A stretch of DNA of 64,000 nucleotides from NCBI RefSeq assembly GCF_042646205.1, contig NZ_JBHRTF010000003.1:186001-250000 (forward strand). Direction: 5' to 3'. Position numbers and translations under genes: made by a program. Below, in pieces: positions 26,307 to 33,756 of this stretch. The notes under the pieces are model-generated. The model worked only from the letters and a program-made list of their open reading frames with translations, was not told where the DNA came from and ran no database searches. This stretch comes from Cellvibrio fontiphilus_A. GTDB lineage: Bacteria > Pseudomonadota > Gammaproteobacteria > Pseudomonadales > Cellvibrionaceae. Numbering within the stretch: the stretch's first letter is position 1; every line of letters begins with the position of its first letter.

Positions 26307-27626
26307 TTACCACTCAAGCCGCAGGTTGCGCTGTATTTCTTGGGTAAACGCGGCCGATACGCCAGCCCTGCGTGCGTAATCCGGCCACTGGCTTACCACG
26401 TCTACTACCTGCGCAATAATTTGTTTGGCTTCTTTGGTGAAGTTGCTAATTAAACTGGCAGCGCTTAATAAATCGTCCCGTGTAAAGTTATCGCGTTTGC
26501 CATTTAAGTTCAGCTGGTGTGAATTCACCCAGGGCGATCCCGGTTTGTAGCTGTAGGCAACATCAAAGGCGGGAGCTAACTGCCATGAGCTGCGCGGGCC
26601 GGGCAGGATAAAACCAAAATTCTTGCTGTGGTCGTCATGGTTGCGCGCCACTATGTTAAACACCATACGACGATAAATTTCTATTGCTTCCGCGCGCGTT
26701 AAACGCAATTGGCGTGCTACCGCAAATAATTGCTCGTAACTGTAAAAGCCCGGTTTTTTAAAATCGGCATGATCCATAGCGCAGAGCGATTGATAGTGCA
26801 CTTTGTGATTGCCAATGCGATCAAAACGGCGCGTTAGAAAGTGGGCGCGTTCACCGTCCACTAATAATTCGCAGTCTGTCATCTCAATGCCGGCGGCGCT
26901 GGCCATTAAATAATAAGCGTATTCCATGCGGCCAAAACCCTGGGGGTCGCCAAAAGTTTCGCGGTTGCTGCCTTGTTCAACTACACCATCAAACTTTAAT
27001 AAGTAGTGCTCAAAGCCCTCTGGCGCATCCACCTGGCCGGAGCGAATTTCATTGCGCTGTGCATTAATCGCCACCAGCGCTTTGGCACGCGCGCCGCCGG
27101 CAGAAGTGCCCACCTGCAGGATTGCGGTTAAATCGTCATGCCCTTTGTGTTGCAGCGCGCTGGCCAAACCCGCGCGCTGGTCCAGCACCTGTTGCGCCAT
27201 GGCAATCAGCGATTCCAATTCCAGTTTGTTATTCGGCTGGCGGGTTTGGCGCAGGGCGGGCGCATATTCCAGTGCGCCCATGCCGCGTTTGCCGCTGTAA
27301 AGCAAACGCTCCAGCGGGTTAAAACTGTGCGGGTCGCGCCCGTTGCGGGCGAGCCAGGCATTAATGACCGCGTTGCCAAAATCGTCGGGCAGGGTATCGG
27401 CAAAACAGGCCGGCAGGCCTTTGTAAGTATCGCGGTTCAGTTGGGGGAAATGAAAAATCCGGCTGGCTGCCGGTTGGGGCAGGCTGGGCATGTGCAAAGG
27501 CGCAATCTGCACACCGGTACTGGCCCACTCAGGTGTGTATTCAAAGGTTGCAGTGGCAGTATCGGGCGACCAGGCCAGCGCGCCCACTAACTTGTCCCAC
27601 AGCCAGACTTCAGCAAGGTTCTGCAT
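26307..27626 (-). CDS. hipA: Type II toxin HipA (Ser/Thr kinase)
   Basis: Toxin of the HipBA module; E. coli HipA phosphorylates GltX and induces persistence. The start is ATG 27626, overlapping the hipB stop as TAATG; a TTG two codons upstream is possible. 439 residues. The N-terminal subdomain (VWLWDKLVGALAWSPDTATA) is followed by the G-loop region with GTSAGGARAKAL, where the regulatory Ser lies. The catalytic loop NHDDHSKNFGF and the metal-binding AFDVAYS follow. All kinase residues appear intact. Target and toxicity are not deducible from sequence. Confidence 0.93.
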   Translation of the reverse strand: MQNLAEVWLWDKLVGALAWSPDTATATFEYTPEWASTGVQIAPLHMPSLPQPAASRIFHFPQLNRDTYKGLPACFADTLPDDFGNAVINAWLARNGRDPHSFNPLERLLYSGKRGMGALEYAPALRQTRQPNNKLELESLIAMAQQVLDQRAGLASALQHKGHDDLTAILQVGTSAGGARAKALVAINAQRNEIRSGQVDAPEGFEHYLLKFDGVVEQGSNRETFGDPQGFGRMEYAYYLMASAAGIEMTDCELLVDGERAHFLTRRFDRIGNHKVHYQSLCAMDHADFKKPGFYSYEQLFAVARQLRLTRAEAIEIYRRMVFNIVARNHDDHSKNFGFILPGPRSSWQLAPAFDVAYSYKPGSPWVNSHQLNLNGKRDNFTRDDLLSAASLISNFTKEAKQIIAQVVDVVSQWPDYARRAGVSAAFTQEIQRNLRLEW

Positions 27627-27970
27627 TACCAATCCAACCCTTGTTCGTCAGCACCAGTCGCCGCCTGCGCACCGCGCGGCTGGCGCACCCGCTGCCGCTG
27701 TTTGCCACGCAACTTCAACTGCTCAAGCGGGCTGGGCGCCGGCTCTGGCAGGAAGTTATCCAGCTGATCCAACGCATTCAACGCGCGCAGCGCCGCAATC
27801 AGGTTTTCCAACTTACCGCCGCCGGCCACCAGTTGGCGATAACTCTTGGCAGTAATACCAATCTCATCCGCCAGCATTTGCTGGGTAAAGTTGCGCGCCA
27901 ACCGCAAACGCTCAAGGCGCTCACCCAGCGCGGCAGCAATCGCCTTATTAGTCATGGCTTCGTAGTTCAT
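27626..27970 (-). CDS. hipB: Antitoxin HipB-like HTH protein
   Basis: 114-residue XRE-type repressor. The helix-turn-helix lies at about 15-65 (LGERLERLRLARNFTQQMLADEIGI, TAKSYRQLVAGGGKLENLIAALRAL). It is followed by a basic, disordered-looking tail rich in Gln/Arg that probably neutralises HipA. The ATG chosen may be replaced by MTNKAIAAAL, five codons later. Autoregulation is expected from the palindromes upstream. It overlaps hipA by one base. Confidence 0.9.
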   Translation of the reverse strand: MNYEAMTNKAIAAALGERLERLRLARNFTQQMLADEIGITAKSYRQLVAGGGKLENLIAALRALNALDQLDNFLPEPAPSPLEQLKLRGKQRQRVRQPRGAQAATGADEQGLDW

Positions 27971-27971
27971 A

Positions 27972-28016
27972 AAAGTTACTTTATTGCCCTTTAATCGCCT
28001 TTATAAAACATTAAAG
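27972..28016 (-). promoter_or_regulatory. Candidate HipB operator region
   Basis: A short palindrome AAAGT-T-ACTTT (27972-27982) abuts the hipB start. A second inverted repeat CTTTAAT (27989-27995) / ATTAAAG (28010-28016) has a 14-base spacer. Both are AT-rich and placed as expected for autorepression. The HipB contacts are inferred. Confidence 0.5.
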
Positions 28017-28385
28017 TTAAATTTATACCTATTATTTAATATAAGCAATATAGTTAAATAAGGTGCTTTTAAGTGAAAATATCAGCTTAAAAGGTATTTA
28101 AGTATCTATTAATGGTTTTTTATTGACTGAATAATCTCATCGTCTTTTCATTAACCCTTGGGGTTGGCTTGTAATGTGACGTTATTCACATTTGCATTCC
28201 CATCGACTAAGCTCCCAAAAACCCAACGGGACGACATGCCATCAGGCTCACCCACAGGAACTATTTCATCGGATGACGTAGTGACCCCTCCGCTGTTCTA
28301 CTTCCCTCGTGCGCGCGATTGCGTTCATCCATCCCTTCACCTTCGGTGCCACACACCGAACGGAAAAGCGTTCAAAGGAATAAGC
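28017..28385. other. Non-coding spacer between hipB and the AT-rich island
   Basis: 369 bases without a convincing gene. The first part is AT-rich (hipB promoter side). A seven-bp hairpin TTCGGTG (28342-28348) / CACCGAA (28354-28360) lies shortly before the next small ORF. No tRNA, integrase or IS remnant is recognised. Confidence 0.5.
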
Positions 28386-28457
28386 ATGGAAATAGCGTTA
28401 AGTGAAACAGGTTTGCCCATCAGTTTTGCATCAAGGCGAAATTCATATGGATTCTGA
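28386..28457 (+). CDS. Possible 23-codon leader peptide
   Basis: ATG with AAGGAA six bases upstream, a far better binding site than most ORFs of this size. The frame ends at TGA 28455-28457, overlapping the start of the next small ORF (28447) by 11 bases in another frame, which would couple their translation. A hairpin lies just upstream. The product has no known motif. May instead be chance. Confidence 0.4.
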   Translation: MEIALSETGLPISFASRRNSYGF

Positions 28458-28617
28458 AGAAATAAAAATAAAAATTTTTGGTAAAGACCAGAATTCCGAT
28501 TTAGATGAAAACTACTATGAATCATTTTTTAATTTGGCTTTACCAAATGGCTTTGCGTTTTGGAATGAAAAAGATTTGGATTACAGAGAGCCGTTGATTC
28601 GGGGATTGCCGGAGTAG
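28447..28617 (+). CDS. Small acidic hypothetical protein, possibly truncated
   Basis: 56 residues from ATG 28447, AT-rich codon use like the downstream island genes. Acidic and aromatic (DSDLDENYYESFFNLALPN), no family recognised. It stops at TAG 28615-28617, but the same frame stays open for another 43 codons to a TGA at 28747-28749. It may therefore be a longer gene broken by a nonsense mutation, whose end would abut the next gene. Confidence 0.45.
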   Translation: MDSEEIKIKIFGKDQNSDLDENYYESFFNLALPNGFAFWNEKDLDYREPLIRGLPE

Positions 28618-28764
28618 GTTGGTGGTGAGTTTACGAACCCCAACAGATTGAGGGGTGGAATTGTGCCCAAAGCGGAAATTTGTTGTCGTCCTACAAATAG
28701 CTATCAACTTTTGGGTTTAATTGATCTTAAAATTAATAGTCAAGACTGAATGCAGGAAAAACTA

Positions 28765-30936
28765 ATGAGTGAAGGATTGAGCACGGAACAAGAACTATTT
28801 AATGAATTAGAGATGTTGTGTAAATCGCCTGGTTACTTTCATGTAATTGCTTACTTTTGTTTCAGGGATAACACAATAAAGTATGTAGAAGGAGAGATGG
28901 GTGTTGATGATGTGATGCAGCAGTTTTCTATGGAAAGACTCGTTCGCACAGAAATATCAACATTAATAGGGTTGGCGTGCAAAGGTGATCTTGATATGAC
29001 CCATCCTGGGCCAAAAAAAATTCAAGAATACATCGACCTTACACAGTCGCTTCTGGATGACCTACATAAATCTATGATGCCTCCAATGCATGAAATTTTT
29101 CATAGACCCGAAACAGGAGAGGCTACCTATAACCCTTTTAGCAGAGGAAAATTATTAAGGGAATCGATTTTTTATGGCGGAGAATCTGCATACAATTTCC
29201 AGTATAGAGATCTATCCATTAGGAAATATCAAAATGACAATATTTGGTTTGTAGAAAATAAGGGGTATTCTATTGAGCAGGCTGAAAAAATAGTCTCCGG
29301 GTTACTACTTTTGCAAAACGACAAGATAAGTGATCTGATTCCATCTCAATTAGATAATCTTTCTCCTGAAGCATGGACAATGCTTCCAGCTTTTATTTTC
29401 TCTATAGGAGAATTGACGGATAAATCTGGTGTTGATTTTGAAACCACAAAAAAATTAGTTGAATCCTTCGTATGCCCGAGTGGTATTAACAAAAATAATT
29501 TTTCTGCATTAGATGATTTCAACCCATTGAATGCCTATCCAATAATAAGAGTAAATGAAAGTGAATATTTGCTTTTTCAAAATTATAGTTTAATGGAGGC
29601 TTTGTACGAGACCCCTTTTTTCTGGTTCAACGCTGATGAAAACTATAAGGTTAAAGCCAGAGAGAACAGAGGGATTTTCACCGAAGATTTTGCTGCAGAA
29701 AGACTTAAACTGGTGTTTGGCGAAGACCGGGTTTTTACCAATGTTAATCTCTACAAAGGGAAAAATATAGCTGGCGAGATTGACGTTCTCGTGGTTTTTT
29801 CGAACAGAGCAATTGTTCTGCAAGCAAAATCAAAAAAATTGACTATAGCTGCGAGAAAAGGGAACGACAATAGTCTCCAAGATGACTTCAAAAATGCAGT
29901 GCAATCTGCCTATGATCAAGCTTTTATCTGCTCTAAGCTTTTGAATGATAGTGATTGTCGGTTGGTTGATTCGTCCGGGGAAGAATTAGTTTTTAATAGA
30001 GATTTTGAGGAAATATATCCATTTTGTGTGGTTTCTGATCATTATCCGGCGCTTGGTTTTCAAGCCAGACAGTTTTTAAAATATCAAATAACACAAGAAA
30101 TCAAACCTCCTTTTGTAATGGATGTATTTCTTCTAGATGTAATGTCAGAAATGCTGCATTCGCCTTTGTACTTTTTAAGCTACATCAATAGAAGGGTTGA
30201 GTACTCTGAACGAATTTTATCTAATCATGAATTAACTGTTCTCTCCTACCATTTAAAGCAGAATCTTTGGGTTGATAATGATATTTCAATGATCCAACTT
30301 GGAGATGACATTTGTGCAGACTTAGATTTGGCAATGCTAACAAGAAGAAATGGTGCACCAGGCAAAGCAACTCCTGAAGGGATATTAACAAAATACAAAA
30401 ATACTACCTATGGCCATTTAATAGCTGAAATTAGCAACCTTGATGATGCTGCAACCATTGATCTAGGCTTTATGCTCCTCTCTTTAAGTGGAGATACGAT
30501 AGAGCAAATTAACGACGGTATAGATCATTTATGCAGATTATATATGGAAGATGGCAGAAGCCATGACCTCACATTGTGCATAGATGAAGGAAAAACAGGA
30601 TTAACTATTCACTGCAATAATGATACCCGAAACTTATCTGGGCCAAGACTTCAAAACCATTGTAATAAACGTAAATATGCCAGTAGAGCAAATACATGGT
30701 TTGGGTTGTGTATTGATCCACTAAACAAAAAAATAAAGTTTGGTATAGAACTTAATTTTATTTGGGCCAAATCAGATGAGATGGATGAACTTACAAAAAA
30801 TATGCCTGCAGGTCAGAACTTAAAAGATGGAATAAAAATTAATTTCAAAACCAAGACAAGATATGGAGAAAAAGTTGGCCGAAATGATTTATGCCCTTGC
30901 GGTAGTGGCGTGAAGTATAAAAAATGCTGCATTTAG
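28765..30936 (+). CDS. Large protein with QxK nuclease-like core and C-terminal SEC-C motif
   Basis: Start ATG 28765 with AGGA eight bases upstream; an ATG at 28750 lacks a binding site. 723 residues, no signal peptide or membrane segment. Around residues 300-395 a restriction-endonuclease-like (NERD/Mrr type) core is visible: acidic helix IFTEDFAAERL, then GEIDVLVVF with D340, beta strand and QAKSK with Q353 and K355. This suggests a PD-(D/E)xK fold of the QxK class. The last 20 residues are a SEC-C zinc motif, NDLCPCGSGVKYKKCC. The first 290 and residues 400-690 match nothing I know. AT-rich codon use differs from core neighbours, pointing to horizontal transfer. Possibly defence related; not established. 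Confidence 0.7.
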   Translation: MSEGLSTEQELFNELEMLCKSPGYFHVIAYFCFRDNTIKYVEGEMGVDDVMQQFSMERLVRTEISTLIGLACKGDLDMTHPGPKKIQEYIDLTQSLLDDLHKSMMPPMHEIFHRPETGEATYNPFSRGKLLRESIFYGGESAYNFQYRDLSIRKYQNDNIWFVENKGYSIEQAEKIVSGLLLLQNDKISDLIPSQLDNLSPEAWTMLPAFIFSIGELTDKSGVDFETTKKLVESFVCPSGINKNNFSALDDFNPLNAYPIIRVNESEYLLFQNYSLMEALYETPFFWFNADENYKVKARENRGIFTEDFAAERLKLVFGEDRVFTNVNLYKGKNIAGEIDVLVVFSNRAIVLQAKSKKLTIAARKGNDNSLQDDFKNAVQSAYDQAFICSKLLNDSDCRLVDSSGEELVFNRDFEEIYPFCVVSDHYPALGFQARQFLKYQITQEIKPPFVMDVFLLDVMSEMLHSPLYFLSYINRRVEYSERILSNHELTVLSYHLKQNLWVDNDISMIQLGDDICADLDLAMLTRRNGAPGKATPEGILTKYKNTTYGHLIAEISNLDDAATIDLGFMLLSLSGDTIEQINDGIDHLCRLYMEDGRSHDLTLCIDEGKTGLTIHCNNDTRNLSGPRLQNHCNKRKYASRANTWFGLCIDPLNKKIKFGIELNFIWAKSDEMDELTKNMPAGQNLKDGIKINFKTKTRYGEKVGRNDLCPCGSGVKYKKCCI

Positions 30937-30958
30937 CGGTATTGCATAGGATGTTTAA

Positions 30959-31771
30959 TTGAACAAAGAACGCATGATGGAAAAAGAGGTAATCCTCTTA
31001 AGAAACATTTATGACCATATTGGTGAAATGGTTAATTTTTCGCTATTTGAAATTCAGAGATTCAATGGTGACTCTATTATCATGTTTAAGGACATGAACC
31101 AGCGAAAGCTATTTTTCATTTTATTGGTTGATTTTTTGTCGATCACTGACGATAGAGGCCCAATAGGTAAAACAAGTTTCTTAAGAGGTATAGTTGAAAT
31201 TTGTAAAAATCCAAGCTTTTCAACACGAGGATATGAACAAGAGCTTCTATTTGTAACTGAAAATTTCATAAATTGGCTCAATGAAAAACGCAATATTGAT
31301 ATATGGATGCCGTCTTTAGATACGCAAGTTGATCTTTCCATATCGAGGCTCGATGCGTTAAAGATGTCTGGCGACATAGCAAAACATAACTACCTTCGCG
31401 CGTCAGGTGTGGCATTGAGGTTGAAGGAGATATTAAAAGAAGCGGGAATTGAAGTTAGTCTTGACCAAGCTCTTTTGGCTTTCCCAGATTTTTGTGGGAG
31501 ATTTCAAGATGACATTTTAATTTATCTATCTAGCCATATATGTGAGTTTTTAAATAATATTCGCTGGGGCATTCATCGATACTTACGCCCTGAGTTCTTG
31601 AGAAGTTATAGAAAAAGTAATGACTTATATTATGAATATAGCTTTTCTATTCCTGACCAAATAGTATCTGAGTATGCCCGAGACTGTTATTGGACGCTCA
31701 TGAGTTATCTTCGAAGCGATCCGTATATGGAAAAATTCATTATTGCTCAAGACTTAAAAACGGAATACTGA
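30959..31771 (+). CDS. Hypothetical protein, partner of the SEC-C gene
   Basis: 270 residues from TTG 30959, with AGGA seven bases upstream; ATG 30974 and 30977 are alternatives. It follows the SEC-C gene by 22 bases in the same AT-rich codon style, so they are probably one operon. Soluble, mostly helical, rich in Ile, Phe and Leu, with no catalytic motif recognised. The LKMSGDIAKHNYLRASGVALRLKEIL region recalls HEPN-like or AbiV-like helical proteins, but this is only a resemblance. Confidence 0.6.
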   Translation: MNKERMMEKEVILLRNIYDHIGEMVNFSLFEIQRFNGDSIIMFKDMNQRKLFFILLVDFLSITDDRGPIGKTSFLRGIVEICKNPSFSTRGYEQELLFVTENFINWLNEKRNIDIWMPSLDTQVDLSISRLDALKMSGDIAKHNYLRASGVALRLKEILKEAGIEVSLDQALLAFPDFCGRFQDDILIYLSSHICEFLNNIRWGIHRYLRPEFLRSYRKSNDLYYEYSFSIPDQIVSEYARDCYWTLMSYLRSDPYMEKFIIAQDLKTEY

Positions 31772-31843
31772 AAGAAAATGATGGCATGGAAATTTCCGGA
31801 CAAAAAGTCTAATGTCCGCAAATGGCCGATAGCAGCCACTCCA

Positions 31844-31873
31844 AAATACCCAAGCACCCCTTGGGTATTTTTT
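31844..31873. terminator. Terminator closing the AT-rich island
   Basis: AAATACCCAAG (31844-31854), loop CACCC, CTTGGGTATTT (31860-31870) with a T tract. It can act in both directions, so it would also stop transcription from the tRNA side. Confidence 0.88.
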
Positions 31874-32023
31874 ATCAAATCTCCCATCTTTTAAAAAAAA
31901 CAAAAAAACAAAAAATAAAACTCCCGTATTTCGCTAGCCTTCATACAGGCTACGAGTGAGAAATTAATTTTTGAATTGTGTTGCGTGGGAAATAAGGCAG
32001 AGAGAAAAAGCAGCAGGAAAAAA

Positions 32024-32099
32024 TGGCGTCCCCGGCGGGAATCGAACCCACATCATACGCTTAGGAGGCATACGTTCTATCCGATTAAACTACAGGGAC
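32024..32099 (-). tRNA. tRNA-Arg (anticodon CCU)
   Basis: Cloverleaf on the minus strand. The acceptor stem is GTCCCTG / CGGGGAC, with discriminator G and CCA encoded. The anticodon loop is CTCCTAA with anticodon CCT between stems TATGC and GCGTA. The T arm is GTGGG-TTCGATT-CCCGC. It decodes AGG. This tRNA is a frequent integration site for genomic islands, which is of interest given the island on its 3' side. Confidence 0.95.
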
Positions 32100-32109
32100 G
32101 GCGGGCGGG

Positions 32110-32115
32110 ATTATA
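32110..32115 (-). promoter_or_regulatory. -10 box of the tRNA-Arg gene
   Basis: TATAAT on the minus strand, ten bases before the mature 5' end. A GC-rich discriminator (cccgcccgcc) follows, as seen at stringently controlled stable-RNA promoters. No clear -35 box. Confidence 0.65.
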
Positions 32116-32307
32116 TAAAAAACCTTTGTAAAAACCTACCGTTAATGCTGCTTTCATTTTAGTTGTTTGTGGCGGTCGCTTAATAATTGGCCGATGTTTG
32201 TCGTATTGCGTTGGGGTTGGTGCGGGTGTTGGGGTTGCATCGACTTTGTGGGTGGGTGGGGTTAATATTTGCGCCAGTTCACACACAAAAGGAATGTACG
32301 ATAACAA

Positions 32308-33738
32308 ATGATCATAGTCCCTACTGAAAAATCCCTGGATTGGCGCCATGCGCCCTTGGTGCTCTGCGCCTTGGTGTTTATTAATGTGATGGTGTTTTTC
32401 CTCTACCAAAGCGGCGATACCACCAAGCTGGTGGAGGCGATGACCAGCTATCAAGCCCAGGGTTTTATTGACGATGAATGGCCGGTGTTTGAGGATTACC
32501 TGGAAGAGCAGGGCGATGCGCAGTTGGCGGAGTATCGCCGCAGTTATGCCAAGGGTCAGTACGATTACATCATCGCCGATTTATTAATGCGCGAAGATTT
32601 TTACTCCTACCTGCAAACCAATGTGCGCTCTTATATGACGCCGGATCGCTTTGACTTGTGGGTGACCGAGCGCGCGCGTTTGCATAAATTGGTGCAGTCG
32701 GTGAGTTATATCGCCAATGGTTTGCAAGCCAATCAATTGCGTCCCGCGAGTTTAATTACCCACCAGTTTTTGCACGGCGACATTATGCATTTGCTGGGCA
32801 ATATGTTTTTTTTAATTGTGTGCGGTTTTGCGGTGGAAGCGGCCATAGGCCACTGGCGGTTTTTGTTGTTTTATTTGCTCAGTGGTGTGGGCGCCGGTTT
32901 GGCGCAGGCAGCTACGGATTGGACTAGCAGCCAGCCGTTGGTGGGGGCATCGGGCGCTATTTCCGGGGTCATGGCCATGTACCTCGCCGTATTTCGTTTT
33001 AAGAAAATTGAATTCTTTTATTGGTTTTTCTTTTTGGTGGGTTACTTCCGTGCGCCGGCTTTGCTGATTTTGCCGTTTTATATCGGCAAGGAAATTTACC
33101 TGTATCACACCGACCCGGATTCCAACGTGGCGTTTATGGCCCACGCCGGTGGTTTTGTGGCGGGTGCGCTGTTAATTGGTTTGGCCTGGGTGATGAATCG
33201 CTCGCTGTTTAATGATGATTACATCAATAGCGATCAGGCGATAAACCCGGAGCAAAAACCACTCGCCGATATTTACGAGGCGATTGAAAAATTCCGGTTT
33301 GAGCGCGCCCTGCAATTGGTAGATGCACAAATCGCCCACAAGGGTAATCAATTTGATTTGGCGATGCTGCGTTATAACCTGCTGAAAATTGAACGCGGTG
33401 CGGCGCTGAATCCGGCAGTGACAAGCCTGCTGACCTTGCCGCTGTTAACACCGGAGCAAATTAAAAAACTGGGCAAAGTCTGGTTGGATAACCCCGAGGT
33501 GCATGAATCCCTGAGCGAATCGGCCGCGCTGAAATTAGCGATGCAATTTTCTGCACTGGAAAACCCGCAGCCGGCGGAGCAGTTGTTTAACCAGCTCAGC
33601 CGCAAGGGTTGCACTAACCCCGCGATGAGTGTGTTGGCCACTAAATTGGCCGCAGCGTTTACGCGCCTGCGCGACACCAGCAAACGCAACCATTACGAAC
33701 AATTGGCGCTGCAATTTAACGCCAGCCATCAGCCTTAA
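32308..33738 (+). CDS. Rhomboid family intramembrane serine protease
   Basis: 476 residues. The rhomboid core has the HGDIMHLLGNMFFLI helix, catalytic Ser in VGASGAISGVMA and His in AHAGGFVAGA. An N-terminal soluble insertion lies between the first helix (about 15-33) and the core. A helical cytosolic domain of about 165 residues follows the core. Substrates are unknown. ATG 32308 follows a weak binding site. The next gene begins 18 bases downstream, suggesting an operon. Confidence 0.92.
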   Translation: MIIVPTEKSLDWRHAPLVLCALVFINVMVFFLYQSGDTTKLVEAMTSYQAQGFIDDEWPVFEDYLEEQGDAQLAEYRRSYAKGQYDYIIADLLMREDFYSYLQTNVRSYMTPDRFDLWVTERARLHKLVQSVSYIANGLQANQLRPASLITHQFLHGDIMHLLGNMFFLIVCGFAVEAAIGHWRFLLFYLLSGVGAGLAQAATDWTSSQPLVGASGAISGVMAMYLAVFRFKKIEFFYWFFFLVGYFRAPALLILPFYIGKEIYLYHTDPDSNVAFMAHAGGFVAGALLIGLAWVMNRSLFNDDYINSDQAINPEQKPLADIYEAIEKFRFERALQLVDAQIAHKGNQFDLAMLRYNLLKIERGAALNPAVTSLLTLPLLTPEQIKKLGKVWLDNPEVHESLSESAALKLAMQFSALENPQPAEQLFNQLSRKGCTNPAMSVLATKLAAAFTRLRDTSKRNHYEQLALQFNASHQP

Positions 33739-33756
33739 CCGCGCAGGGAGCCACAC

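Noticed and set aside
28017..32023. Integrase, direct-repeat att sites or IS elements bounding the island
   Set aside because: Looked for next to tRNA-Arg, but no integrase gene or copy of the tRNA 3' end is visible on the far side.
31971..32162. 63-codon frame across the tRNA
   Set aside because: Coincides with the tRNA-Arg gene on the other strand; a known artefact.
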